Assembly (NCBI RefSeq): GCF_001514305.1
Contig: NZ_KQ949093.1
Span: 1-64,000 of the forward strand
Source of the DNA: Streptomyces dysideae
GTDB lineage: Bacteria; Actinomycetota; Actinomycetes; Streptomycetales; Streptomycetaceae
DNA: 64,000 bases
Reading direction: 5' to 3'
The first letter of the stretch is position 1, and each line of letters begins with the position of its first letter. Position numbers and translations under genes: made by a program. The notes beneath the pieces were generated by a model. It did not search any database. It worked only from the letters and a program-made list of their open reading frames with translations, and had not been told where the DNA came from. Positions 19,615 to 27,099 of the stretch are shown piece after piece.

Positions 19615-20907
19615 ATGGGCGACCCGGCACTGTCCCGCCGCGGCTTCCTGGCGGCCTCCGCCGCGGCCGGTCTGGGAATGACGGCACTGAGTGGTTGCGG
19701 CGGAGACTCGGACGGGGGGTCGTCTGGGACGACCACGATCGAGTGGTGGAACATCTCCACCACCCAGCCGACGAAGGACGTATGGGCGGGGCTGGCCAAG
19801 AAGTTCGAGGCCCAGAACCCCGGCGTGAAGATAAAGATCGTCCAGCTGGAGAACGACGCCTACAAGTCGAAGATGACGGCGCTGACCGCCTCCGGGAAGC
19901 TCCCCGACATCTTCCACACCTGGGGCGGAGGCGTGCTGAAGCAGCAGGTCGACGCCGGGCTCGTCGAGGATCTGACAGGGAGGACCGAGGAGTGGGCGGG
20001 CGGGCTGCTGCCGGTCGCCAAGGAGCCGTACCTTCTTGATGAGAAGGTGTACGGGATCCCGTTCGACATCGGCATGATCGGCTTCTGGTACAACAAGGCG
20101 CTGTTCAAGCAGGCCGACATCGCCACGCCCCCCACCACCTGGACCGGCTTCCTCGACGCCGTACGCAAGCTGAAGACCGCCGGGATCACCCCCATCGCCC
20201 TCGCGGGCAAGGAGAAGTGGCCCGGCATGTACTACTGGGCCTACCTCGCGATGCGCACCGCCGGCGCCGATGCGGTGCAGAAGGCCAGCGACGACAAGGA
20301 CTTCACCGGGGCCGCCTTCGTCGAGGCCGGGCGGCACCTCGACGAACTCGTCGCGCTCGAACCGTTCCAGAAGGGGTTCCTCGGGGCCGCCTACTCCAGC
20401 CCCACCGGCCAGGCCGCCGCGGTCGGCAACGGCAAGGCCGCCATGGAGCTCATGGGCCAGTGGGCGCCTGTCGTACAGGCGGACGCCGGCAAGGGGCTCG
20501 GCGACGACCTCGGCTTCTTCCCGTTCCCCGAGGTGGAGGACGGCAAGGGTGCGATCACCGAGGTGTTCGGCGGGGGCGGCGGGCACGCCCTGCGCAGGGG
20601 TGCGCCGCAGGCCGCCGTCGACTTCCTGAAGTTCTTCGCCTCCGAGGCCACGGACCTGGAACTGGTCAAGAAGACCGGCGTCATCCCGGTGGTCCCGGCG
20701 GCCGAGAACTCCGTCACGGACCCCAACATCAAGGCCGTACAGACGCAGTTGAAGGCCGCCACCGGCTTCCAGCTCTACCTCGACCAGGCCTACGCTCCCG
20801 CCGTCGGCCAGGAGGTCAACGACAGCGTCGCCGCGCTCATCGCCGGGTCCAAGTCCTCCGAGCAGGTCACCGAGTCGATCACCAAGACCGCGAAGGAAGA
20901 GCAGTAG
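19615..20907 (+). CDS. Sugar ABC transporter substrate-binding lipoprotein
   Basis: A 430-residue extracellular solute-binding protein (family 1), exported as a Tat-type lipoprotein: SRRGFLAA motif at residues 7-14 and lipobox LSGC with Cys28. The mature part has the typical WWNISTTQPTKDVWAGLAKKFE start. AAGGAG at 19603-19608 favours ATG 19615 over ATG 19612. By context (xylanase, xylan-type operator) the likely ligand is xylobiose or xylo-oligosaccharides, similar to BxlE. First gene of a four-gene run. Confidence 0.87.
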   Translation: MGDPALSRRGFLAASAAAGLGMTALSGCGGDSDGGSSGTTTIEWWNISTTQPTKDVWAGLAKKFEAQNPGVKIKIVQLENDAYKSKMTALTASGKLPDIFHTWGGGVLKQQVDAGLVEDLTGRTEEWAGGLLPVAKEPYLLDEKVYGIPFDIGMIGFWYNKALFKQADIATPPTTWTGFLDAVRKLKTAGITPIALAGKEKWPGMYYWAYLAMRTAGADAVQKASDDKDFTGAAFVEAGRHLDELVALEPFQKGFLGAAYSSPTGQAAAVGNGKAAMELMGQWAPVVQADAGKGLGDDLGFFPFPEVEDGKGAITEVFGGGGGHALRRGAPQAAVDFLKFFASEATDLELVKKTGVIPVVPAAENSVTDPNIKAVQTQLKAATGFQLYLDQAYAPAVGQEVNDSVAALIAGSKSSEQVTESITKTAKEEQ

Positions 20908-20913
20908 CCGGCG

Positions 20914-21912
20914 ATGACCTCCACTTTCCTGCCGGGCAGGCGGACCGGTCCCGACGCTGCCGAGCCGCCCCCGACCGCCCCCACGTCCCCTGGGCGTGGG
21001 CGGCGCCGGGTCCTCAACTGGCTCACCGCGGTCGGGTTCCAGGTGCCCGCCCTGGCGCTGTTCGGCGTCTTGGTGCTGCTGCCGATCCTGTTCGCCGTCT
21101 ACGCGTCCTTCTTCCGCTGGGGCGGCTTCGGCATGCCCTCCGACTACACGGGTGCCGACAACTTCACCCGGCTCTTCGAGGACCCCGTCTTCCTGGGGGA
21201 CCTGTGGCGGTGCCTGGTCCTGGTCGTGCTGTCGCTCGCCCTGCAGCTGCCGTTCGCGCTGGCCATGGCGGTGCTGCTGAACCAGAAGCTGCGCGGGCGG
21301 GCCGTCTACCGGATGCTGTTCTTCGGGCCGTACGTCCTGTCCGAGGCCATCACCGGCGTCCTGTTCAGCATGATCTTCGCCCCGGACGAGGGGCTCGCCG
21401 ACCAGATCCTGGGGAGCGTCGGACTGGAGGGGCTGGGCGGCGAGTGGTTCGCCGATCCCTCCATGGTCATGGCGACGCTCTTCCTGGTCATGACGTGGAA
21501 GTACTTCGGCTTCCACATGATGCTCTACCTGGCCGGACTGCAGTCCATCCCGGCCGAGTTGACCGAGGCGGCGATCGTCGACGGCGCCAGTCCCTGGCAG
21601 CGGTTCCGCAATGTCACCCTGCCGCTGCTCGCACCGACCCTGCGGATCAGCGTGTTCCTGTCCGTGATCGGGTCGATCCAGCTCTTCGACCTGGTGTGGG
21701 TGGTCACCCAGGGCGGTCCCGACCATCACTCCGAGACCATGGCCGTGACCATGTTCCAGTACGGCTTCAAGCGCTACCAGGTCGGATACGCCAGCGCGAT
21801 CAGCGTGGTCATGTTCGGCATCAGTCTCGTCTTCGCCCTCTCCTACCAGCGGTTCGTACTCCGCCGCGACCTCCAAGGGGCCACCACGACCATGCGAGGG
21901 GGCGGAGAGTGA
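20914..21912 (+). CDS. Sugar ABC transporter permease 1
   Basis: A 332-residue MalF-type permease with six or so membrane helices and the EAA loop EAAIVDGASPWQRFRNVTLP. The N-terminal 30 residues are Pro-rich and cytoplasmic. It starts 6 bp after the binding-protein gene and ends overlapping the next gene as GTGA. No ATPase gene is in the operon, as usual in Streptomyces where a shared MsiK-type ATPase energises such importers. Confidence 0.92.
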   Translation: MTSTFLPGRRTGPDAAEPPPTAPTSPGRGRRRVLNWLTAVGFQVPALALFGVLVLLPILFAVYASFFRWGGFGMPSDYTGADNFTRLFEDPVFLGDLWRCLVLVVLSLALQLPFALAMAVLLNQKLRGRAVYRMLFFGPYVLSEAITGVLFSMIFAPDEGLADQILGSVGLEGLGGEWFADPSMVMATLFLVMTWKYFGFHMMLYLAGLQSIPAELTEAAIVDGASPWQRFRNVTLPLLAPTLRISVFLSVIGSIQLFDLVWVVTQGGPDHHSETMAVTMFQYGFKRYQVGYASAISVVMFGISLVFALSYQRFVLRRDLQGATTTMRGGGE

Positions 21913-22787
21913 CGCTCATCGAGAAGACCGGCGGCCGGAACGCCGTGGCCGAGCGGAGCAAGGGCGCCACACGCACGCGTACCCTGCCGCTGCACGTGAT
22001 CCTCGTCGCCGTCGGCGCGGTCATGGCCGTACCCCTGCTCTACGCCGTACTCTCCGGCTTCAAGTCCACCGACCAGCTCTCCCGCAACCCGATCGGGCTG
22101 CCCGACCCGTGGGTGAGCGGCAACTACACCGACATCCTCGGCTCCGGCGACTTCTGGCGGCTGGTCGGCAACAGCACGCTGATCGCGGTGGCCACGGCCG
22201 TCATCGTCGTCGCGGTGTCCGCGCTCGCCGCGTTCTCCTTCGCCCGGTTCGCCTTCCGCGGGCGGGAGTTGCTGTTCACGCTGTTCACGATGGGGCTGAT
22301 GTTCCCCTTCGCGGTGGCGGCGCTGCCGCTGTTCCTGCTGCTGCGGTCCATGGGGCTGCTGGACAACCCGCTGGGTGTGATCCTCCCGCAGGCCGCCTTC
22401 GGACTGCCGATGACGATCATCATCCTGCGCGGCTTCTTCCGGGAGATCCCCGGTGAGCTGGAGGAGGCGGCCACGCTCGACGGGTGCAGCCCGTTCGGGT
22501 TCTTCTGGCGGATCCTGCTGCCCATGGCGCGGCCCGCGCTCGGCACCGTTTCGGTGCTCGCCGTCGTCACCAGCTGGAACAACTTCTTCCTGCCGCTGCT
22601 GGTGTTCACCGACTCGACGTGGTGGACCCTGCCCATCGGCGTCCAGCAGTTCCAGGGCCAGTACTCCGCCGAGTACGCCCGCGTCTTCGCCTATCTGGTG
22701 CTGGCGATGGTTCCCGCCCTCGCCTTCTACTCGGTCGCCGAGCGTCAGCTCGTCGGCGGCCTCACCGCCGGCGCCACGAAGGGATGA
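21909..22787 (+). CDS. Sugar ABC transporter permease 2
   Basis: A 292-residue MalG-type permease with the EAA loop LEEAATLDGCSPFGFFWRI and the start MTLIEKTGG. GTG 21909 overlaps the previous stop by 4 nt, so translation is coupled. With the preceding permease it forms the membrane channel for the presumed xylo-oligosaccharide importer. An upstream open frame reading into the binding-protein gene is an artefact. Confidence 0.9.
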   Translation: MTLIEKTGGRNAVAERSKGATRTRTLPLHVILVAVGAVMAVPLLYAVLSGFKSTDQLSRNPIGLPDPWVSGNYTDILGSGDFWRLVGNSTLIAVATAVIVVAVSALAAFSFARFAFRGRELLFTLFTMGLMFPFAVAALPLFLLLRSMGLLDNPLGVILPQAAFGLPMTIIILRGFFREIPGELEEAATLDGCSPFGFFWRILLPMARPALGTVSVLAVVTSWNNFFLPLLVFTDSTWWTLPIGVQQFQGQYSAEYARVFAYLVLAMVPALAFYSVAERQLVGGLTAGATKG

Positions 22788-22842
22788 CGCGCACCGGCGG
22801 ACGTACGGCTCGCCCACACCCCCTTCCGTGAGGAGTCGCACC

Positions 22843-23898
22843 ATGCGCACGACGACCATCCGGCTCAGACTCTGCGGGGCGCTCGCGACCGTCCTGGTCG
22901 CGGCCGGCATCGCGAGCGGCCCGGCCGCCCAGGCGGACGAGCGGCCCCCGACGCTCGCCGAACTCGCCCAGGAGCACGGCCGCTACTACGGCAGCGCCAC
23001 CGACAACCCCGAGCTCACCGACGGGCCGTACAAGGCCCTCCTCGGCAGCGAGTTCGACCAGATCACCCCCGGCAACGGCATGAAGTGGTACGCCACCGAG
23101 CCCCAGCAGGGTGTCTTCGACTTCGCCAAGGGCGACGAGATCGTGAACCTGGCCCGGGCCAACCACCAGAAGGTGCGCGGCCACACCCTGGTCTGGCACA
23201 GCCAGCTGCCCGGCTGGCTCACCGGGCGTGAGTGGACGGCGCCCGAGCTGAGGGCCGTACTGAAGAAGCACATCCAGACGGAGGTACGGCACTACCGCGG
23301 CAAGGTCTTCGCCTGGGACGTCGTCAACGAGGCGTTCAACGAGGACGGCACCTATCGCGAGACGGTCTTCTACAAGACACTCGGCCCCGGCTACATCGCC
23401 GACTCCCTGCGCTGGGCCCGGCAGGCCGATCCGCGCGTCAGGCTCTATCTGAACGACTACAACATCGAGGCGGTCGGCCCGAAGAGCGACGCCTACCACC
23501 GGCTGGCCAAGAAGCTGAAGGCGCGGGGCGTCCCGCTCGACGGCATCGGCATGCAGGCCCATCTGGCGCTCCAGTACGGCTATCCGACGTCGCTGGAGGA
23601 CAACCTGCGGCGCTTCTCCCGGCTCGGCCTCGACACCGCGCTCACCGAGGTCGACGTACGCATGCTGCTGCCCGCGGACGACGCGAAGCTGGCCACGCAG
23701 GCGCAGTGGTACCGGGATCTGACCGAGGCGTGTCTCGCGGTGCGGCGGTGTGTCGGCGTCACTCTGTGGGACTACACCGACAAGTACTCGTGGATCCCGG
23801 CGTTCTTCCCGGGGGAGGGTGCCGCGCTGCCGTGGGACGAGGAACTGCGGCCGAAGCCTGCCTACTTCGCGATACGGGAGGCGCTGGGCGACGAGTAG
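22843..23898 (+). CDS. Secreted endo-1,4-beta-xylanase, GH10
   Basis: A 351-residue secreted xylanase that cuts the xylan backbone. It has a Sec signal peptide of about 32 residues (ending PAAQA-DE), then a complete GH10 barrel: acid/base E163 in WDVVNEAFN, nucleophile E269 in TEVDVR, substrate residues in KWYATEPQQG and GHTLVWHSQLP. There is no carbohydrate-binding module. GAGGAG 10 bases upstream supports ATG 22843. Placement directly behind the importer genes means the released oligomers are probably taken up by the same operon. Confidence 0.95.
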   Translation: MRTTTIRLRLCGALATVLVAAGIASGPAAQADERPPTLAELAQEHGRYYGSATDNPELTDGPYKALLGSEFDQITPGNGMKWYATEPQQGVFDFAKGDEIVNLARANHQKVRGHTLVWHSQLPGWLTGREWTAPELRAVLKKHIQTEVRHYRGKVFAWDVVNEAFNEDGTYRETVFYKTLGPGYIADSLRWARQADPRVRLYLNDYNIEAVGPKSDAYHRLAKKLKARGVPLDGIGMQAHLALQYGYPTSLEDNLRRFSRLGLDTALTEVDVRMLLPADDAKLATQAQWYRDLTEACLAVRRCVGVTLWDYTDKYSWIPAFFPGEGAALPWDEELRPKPAYFAIREALGDE

Positions 23899-23905
23899 CG
23901 GGGGA

Positions 23906-23933
23906 GGGGCGCCTCACTCGTCCGAGGCGCCCC
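23906..23933. terminator. Bidirectional terminator between xylanase and LacI genes
   Basis: GGGGCGCCTC-actcgtcc-GAGGCGCCCC forms a 10-bp perfect stem in the 44-bp gap between two convergent genes. Confidence 0.75.
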
Positions 23934-23942
23934 CTTCCCACG

Positions 23943-24986
23943 TCAGGTCGGGGGCGCTGTGCTCGCGCGCACCACCAGCTCGGTCCCCAGCTCCACCCGC
24001 GGTGAGTCCGGCTGTTCGTCGCGGGCCAGCTTCAGGGCCGTGCGGACGGCCAGTTTGCCCATGTCGGCGAGGGGCTGGCGGACCGTCGTGAGCGGCGGCG
24101 CCGACCAGCGGACTTCCGGAAGGTCGTCGAAACCGACCACGCTCATGTCCTCCGGGACCCGCAGCCCGCGCCGCCGCAGCGCCTCGATCGCGCCGAGTGC
24201 CATCTGGTCGCTGGCCGCGAAGACGGCCGTCGGGGGTTGGGGCAGGTCGAGGAGCGCGTTGCAGCCCTTGAAGCCGGACTCGGGGTGGAAGTCGCCGGGG
24301 ACGACGAGGGTGTCGTCGACGGTGACGCCGGCGCCCTCCAGGGCCGCGCGGTAGCCGTCGTAGCGGGCTCGGGAGCAGAGCAGCCGGGGTGGGCCGGCGA
24401 TCAGGGCGATCCTGCGGTGGCCCAGCGCCAGCAGGTGTTCGGTGGCCGCCATGCCGCCCGACCAGTTGGCTGCGCCGATGGTGGGGACGTCCAGCGCCGG
24501 GGAGCCCGCCGGGTCCACGACGACCAGCGGGACGCCGAGGATGCGCAGCTCCTCGTGCAGCACCGGCTCCAGGGCCGAGGTGACGAGGATGACGCCGTCG
24601 GAGGCCCGGGCCCGCAGGTTCCGCATCCACTCACGGGCGTCGCCGGTACGGCCGTGTATCGCCGACACCACCGTGCCGACCCCGGCCGCGTGGGCGACCT
24701 CCTCCACGCCCCGGATGATCTCCACCGCCCAGGGGCTGTCGAGGTCGTTGAAGACCAGGTCCAGCAGGGCGGCGCGGGTGCCGGCGGCCGCGGGGCGCTT
24801 GCGGTAGCCGTGCCGGCGCAGCAGGTCCTCGACGCGGGCCCGGGTGCTGGGCGACACGTCGGACCTGCCGTTGACCACCCGGGACACGGTCGGCACCGAG
24901 ACCCCGGCCTGCCGGGCGATCTCGGTGATCGTGACCTTGCCCCCGGCCTTCGCGGCCTCCTCGGCGTCGGCCTCGTGAGCTGCCAA
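23943..24986 (-). CDS. LacI-family transcriptional repressor of the xylan locus
   Basis: A 347-residue LacI regulator: helix-turn-helix VTITEIARQAGVSVPTVSRV with hinge VSPSTRARVEDLLRRHGY, then a periplasmic-binding-protein-like sensor domain. TTG 24986 is preferred because a strong GGAGGTG lies 6 bases upstream; GTG 25013 would add nine residues. The likely operator is the CGAAA-type palindrome at 19555, with possible self-control through the GAAACTTCC...TTCCGGAA sites at 25044-25072. Confidence 0.87.
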   Translation of the reverse strand: MAAHEADAEEAAKAGGKVTITEIARQAGVSVPTVSRVVNGRSDVSPSTRARVEDLLRRHGYRKRPAAAGTRAALLDLVFNDLDSPWAVEIIRGVEEVAHAAGVGTVVSAIHGRTGDAREWMRNLRARASDGVILVTSALEPVLHEELRILGVPLVVVDPAGSPALDVPTIGAANWSGGMAATEHLLALGHRRIALIAGPPRLLCSRARYDGYRAALEGAGVTVDDTLVVPGDFHPESGFKGCNALLDLPQPPTAVFAASDQMALGAIEALRRRGLRVPEDMSVVGFDDLPEVRWSAPPLTTVRQPLADMGKLAVRTALKLARDEQPDSPRVELGTELVVRASTAPPT

Positions 24987-25043
24987 TTCCCCACCTCCGT
25001 CGACGGGTCGCACATCCGCCCCCTACCGCACCGGACGAGCGCG

Positions 25044-25072
25044 CGAAACTTCCAGAAGTCTTCCGGAAAACG
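25044..25072. promoter_or_regulatory. Possible autoregulatory operator of the LacI gene
   Basis: CGAAACTTCC, AGAAGTC and the palindrome TTCCGGAA lie close together 58-86 bp upstream of the TTG start. They resemble half-sites of the xylanase-type operator but not closely. Confidence 0.35.
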
Positions 25073-25099
25073 AGCGGCCGTGGGAAGGGAGGCGCGACC

Positions 25100-25135
25100 A
25101 TGACCGCATCCACCCCATGGAACTACGTGGAGTGA
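25100..25135 (+). CDS. 11-codon mini-ORF with ribosome site
   Basis: ATG-ACC-GCA-TCC... encodes MTASTPWNYVE and stops at 25135. A GGGAAGGGAGG ribosome site sits 8 bases upstream, and a long hairpin follows 19 bp downstream. No longer reading frame contains it. It could be a peptide gene, a leader, or the preserved start of a deleted gene that once faced the LacI gene. Confidence 0.35.
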   Translation: MTASTPWNYVE

Positions 25136-25154
25136 TCGCCCCCGGACATACGTC

Positions 25155-25192
25155 GGGGCCGGCTCGCAGCAGTCGTGTCTGCGAGCGGCCCC
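25155..25192 (+). terminator. Hairpin after the mini-ORF
   Basis: GGGGCCGGCTCGCAG pairs with CTGCGAGCGGCCCC with one bulged G. It lies between the mini-ORF and the convergent DUF5999 gene and could end both transcripts. Confidence 0.6.
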
Positions 25193-25234
25193 TCTGAATA
25201 CGCCGGGCGGTCCGTCGCTCCGCCCGGGTACCGC

Positions 25235-25441
25235 TCAGGCGGCGGTCATCACCCGGTCGGTGCCCTGTGGGCGGTGCGGGGCGATGATCTGGCCGTCCGG
25301 CAGGAGCTCACCGGTGTCCTCGAAGAGCAGAACGCCGTTGCACAGCAGGCTCCATCCCTGTTCCGGGTGGTGCGCCATGAGACGGGCGGACTCCCGGTCG
25401 GCGGATTCTGCTGACGGACACGGTGGCTGGTGCTGACACAT
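25235..25441 (-). CDS. DUF5999 family protein
   Basis: A 68-residue protein of a Streptomyces-specific small family: CQHQPPCPSAESADRESA at the start, then HHPEQGWSLLCNGVLLFEDTGELLPDG, with two N-terminal cysteines. Its role is unknown. ATG 25441 begins at the usual family start; ATG 25474 adds eleven Lys/Thr codons with poor GC3 and is probably leader. The gene lies convergent to the mini-ORF. Confidence 0.85.
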   Translation of the reverse strand: MCQHQPPCPSAESADRESARLMAHHPEQGWSLLCNGVLLFEDTGELLPDGQIIAPHRPQGTDRVMTAA

Positions 25442-25642
25442 GGGTGGGATCTTTCGCTTTGTCGTGGTTTTCATGTCGCCCCCGTTGTGATAAGTCGGTC
25501 GGAACCCAGTGTTGCCCCACGGGCGTCATTCCGCTGGGATTTCGCAGCACAGCTTCTTACAGGTTGATGACGCTGGAACCCGGACGGACGGTTCATCCCA
25601 ACGGCACTGTCTCTTCGGGGGGTTCGGGATGGCCGAATGGGG
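25442..25642. other. Upstream region of the DUF5999 gene, no gene seen
   Basis: About 200 bp of lower-GC DNA between the DUF5999 start and the long-hairpin element. It probably holds the DUF5999 promoter on the minus strand (GGGGGCGAC-ATG precedes the alternative start), but I cannot point to convincing hexamers. Confidence 0.4.
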
Positions 25643-25844
25643 CTAGTGCCCCAACAGGCAACGTTCGCCCCGTCGCGGCGTCCGGTACGCTCCCCCACTG
25701 CCTTAAGGGCGTGGGAGGTGCCCCCACTCGCCGCACCGGGCACAAACCCAGGTACGTCCAGTACGAGGGCTTGTACCCGGCACGCCGAGAGCACGCACCG
25801 GACGCCGCTCCCTAACGGGCGAACGTTGCCTGCCGGGGCACTAG
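25643..25844. mobile_element. 202-bp MITE-like long-hairpin element
   Basis: The ends are 28-bp inverted repeats with only two mismatches (25643-25670: CTAGTGCCCC, then CAGGCAACGTTCGCCC; 25817-25844 is its complement). Inside are two further inverted pairs (GCGGCGTCCGGTACGCT with AGCACGCACCGGACGCCGC; CGCCGCACCGGGCACAA with TTGTACCCGGCACGCCG), so the whole unit folds as one long imperfect hairpin. There is no transposase. A CCCCC/GGGGG repeat (25690-25728) sits in one arm. Reading frames through it are accidental. Confidence 0.75.
25690..25728 (+). repeat. Small CCCCC/GGG hairpin repeat, copy 3
   Basis: CTCCCCCACTGCC ... GGGAGGTGCCCCCACT inside the left arm of the 202-bp element has the same layout as the repeats at 6523 and 52765, with a TTAAGGGCG centre. 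Confidence 0.5.
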
Positions 25845-25962
25845 TCCGGACGGGGTGCGCCCCTTAATTCGCTCGTACGAGCATGAGGTCGCCCGGAATA
25901 GCGCCGTACCCCGCTGCCCGGAATTCGGCAGTGGGGTACGAGGACGGGCGCGGTGTGTGCGG

Positions 25963-26547
25963 TCAGGCGGGTGAGCCGAGCAGGGGTGCGGGCGTCGCCC
26001 GATGGGTCAGCACCGGGAGCAGTTCGGAGACCCGGTGCGGGCGGTGTGCCGCGATGCCGGGCGGGGCCGGTGCGAGCGGGACGAGCAGATCGGTGGCGGC
26101 GGGGTGGCCGGTGGTGCCGTCGGCGGAGCAGTCGCCGTGCAGCCAGAGAGTCAGCATGTAGAGGCCGGGGACCGACAGCAGGCGCGCCTGGTAGGGCTGC
26201 TTCATCGTCTCGGCCTGGCGCAGCGCGTGCTCTGTGGAGGCGATGTACGGACCCTCGAAGAAGTGCGAGAAGGTCCAGCCGTCGGCCGTCAGTCGGGTCT
26301 CGGCTGCGGCCACGGCGCGGTCGCCGCAGCGGATCAGGAAGCGCCAGCCGGCCAGTCGGGTGGCGGCCACGCCGGCGGGGGTGATCTCGTCCAGGACGTG
26401 TACGGGCAGGGGGAGTTCGGGGGTGGCGGGGCCCTGGGCGGCGCGCAGGGAGGGAGTTCGGGCCTCGCGGACCGCGGTGGGCGAGCCGAGTGCGGTCAGG
26501 ACGGAGCGAAGTGCGGGCGCGGGAGCCGGGGGTACATGCAGCGGCAT
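25963..26547 (-). CDS. Conserved hypothetical protein
   Basis: A 194-residue soluble protein without signal peptide, membrane helix or recognised motif. It has conserved-looking stretches (GWRFLIRCGDRAVAAAETRL, FSHFFEGPYIASTEHALRQAE, LSVPGLYMLTLWLHGD) typical of a compact alpha/beta domain. Codon use is strongly Streptomyces-like, so it is real. GAGAGAGGCG lies ahead of ATG 26547. It stands alone between the long-hairpin element and a long intergenic region. I do not recognise its function. Confidence 0.72.
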   Translation of the reverse strand: MPLHVPPAPAPALRSVLTALGSPTAVREARTPSLRAAQGPATPELPLPVHVLDEITPAGVAATRLAGWRFLIRCGDRAVAAAETRLTADGWTFSHFFEGPYIASTEHALRQAETMKQPYQARLLSVPGLYMLTLWLHGDCSADGTTGHPAATDLLVPLAPAPPGIAAHRPHRVSELLPVLTHRATPAPLLGSPA

Positions 26548-27099
26548 GGTGGGTCGCCTCTCTCATTCGACAGGCATGGTGGCGCGAGGGCGTTTGCGGA
26601 CGGCGCTGTCAGCTCACGGGGTCAGAGAGGCGGGGGCCGGGGTCTGGGAATCAGGAACGTGGGTGAGGCCTGCCGTACGTCACCATGACGGCAGGTTCCT
26701 TCGACCGCGGGCGCCGCCCTCTGCCTGTTCGCGGAGTTTATACGACATGTGTTCAGACGGTGTTTCGTCTAGCCGTTTCCGGCGCACTCGGCAAGAGCTC
26801 ACCCAGTCGGTGATACGCGGGAATCATCCCGATTCCAGGAGGGGTGCACGGCGATGACCTCGGAAAATGCCCGGGGCGCGGTAGGCCAATTCTCATCGGC
26901 GTTTTTCACGAGTTCGTGAGGTGCCGGAAACTGCGCAGTGCCGCATGCCCGGTGAATGTGCCGCCGGTCACCTCGCCAGAGTAGCGGGCGCCGGGCCCGT
27001 GTGGGACGTTATCGATCGCTTCCGCTGGGCATCATCCCACCTGACCGGGACACCGGCGGGCGGACCCTGGGGGCTGCCCATCCGAGGAGGGACGCTTCG
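26548..27099. other. 552-bp intergenic region between divergent genes
   Basis: Upstream of both the hypothetical gene (minus) and the GCS2-like gene (plus). GC content falls around 26730-26920. Apart from a 21-codon frame at 26854 there is no convincing gene. Promoters for both genes should lie here but no clear hexamers stand out. Confidence 0.5.
26854..26919 (+). CDS. Possible 21-residue small ORF
   Basis: ATG 26854 has a strong AGGAGGGG site 9 bases upstream and encodes MTSENARGAVGQFSSAFFTSS. GC at third positions is low for this genome, so coding is doubtful. It could be an upstream ORF of the GCS2-like gene 180 bp downstream. Confidence 0.25.
   Translation: MTSENARGAVGQFSSAFFTSS

Noticed and set aside
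25423..25815. Open frames through the 202-bp long-hairpin element
   Set aside because: They cross both terminal inverted repeats and have no ribosome site; structure explains the sequence better than coding.
26234..26857. A 207-codon plus-strand frame upstream of the GCS2-like gene
   Set aside because: It is mostly antisense to the hypothetical gene at 25963-26547 and has poor codon pattern beyond it.
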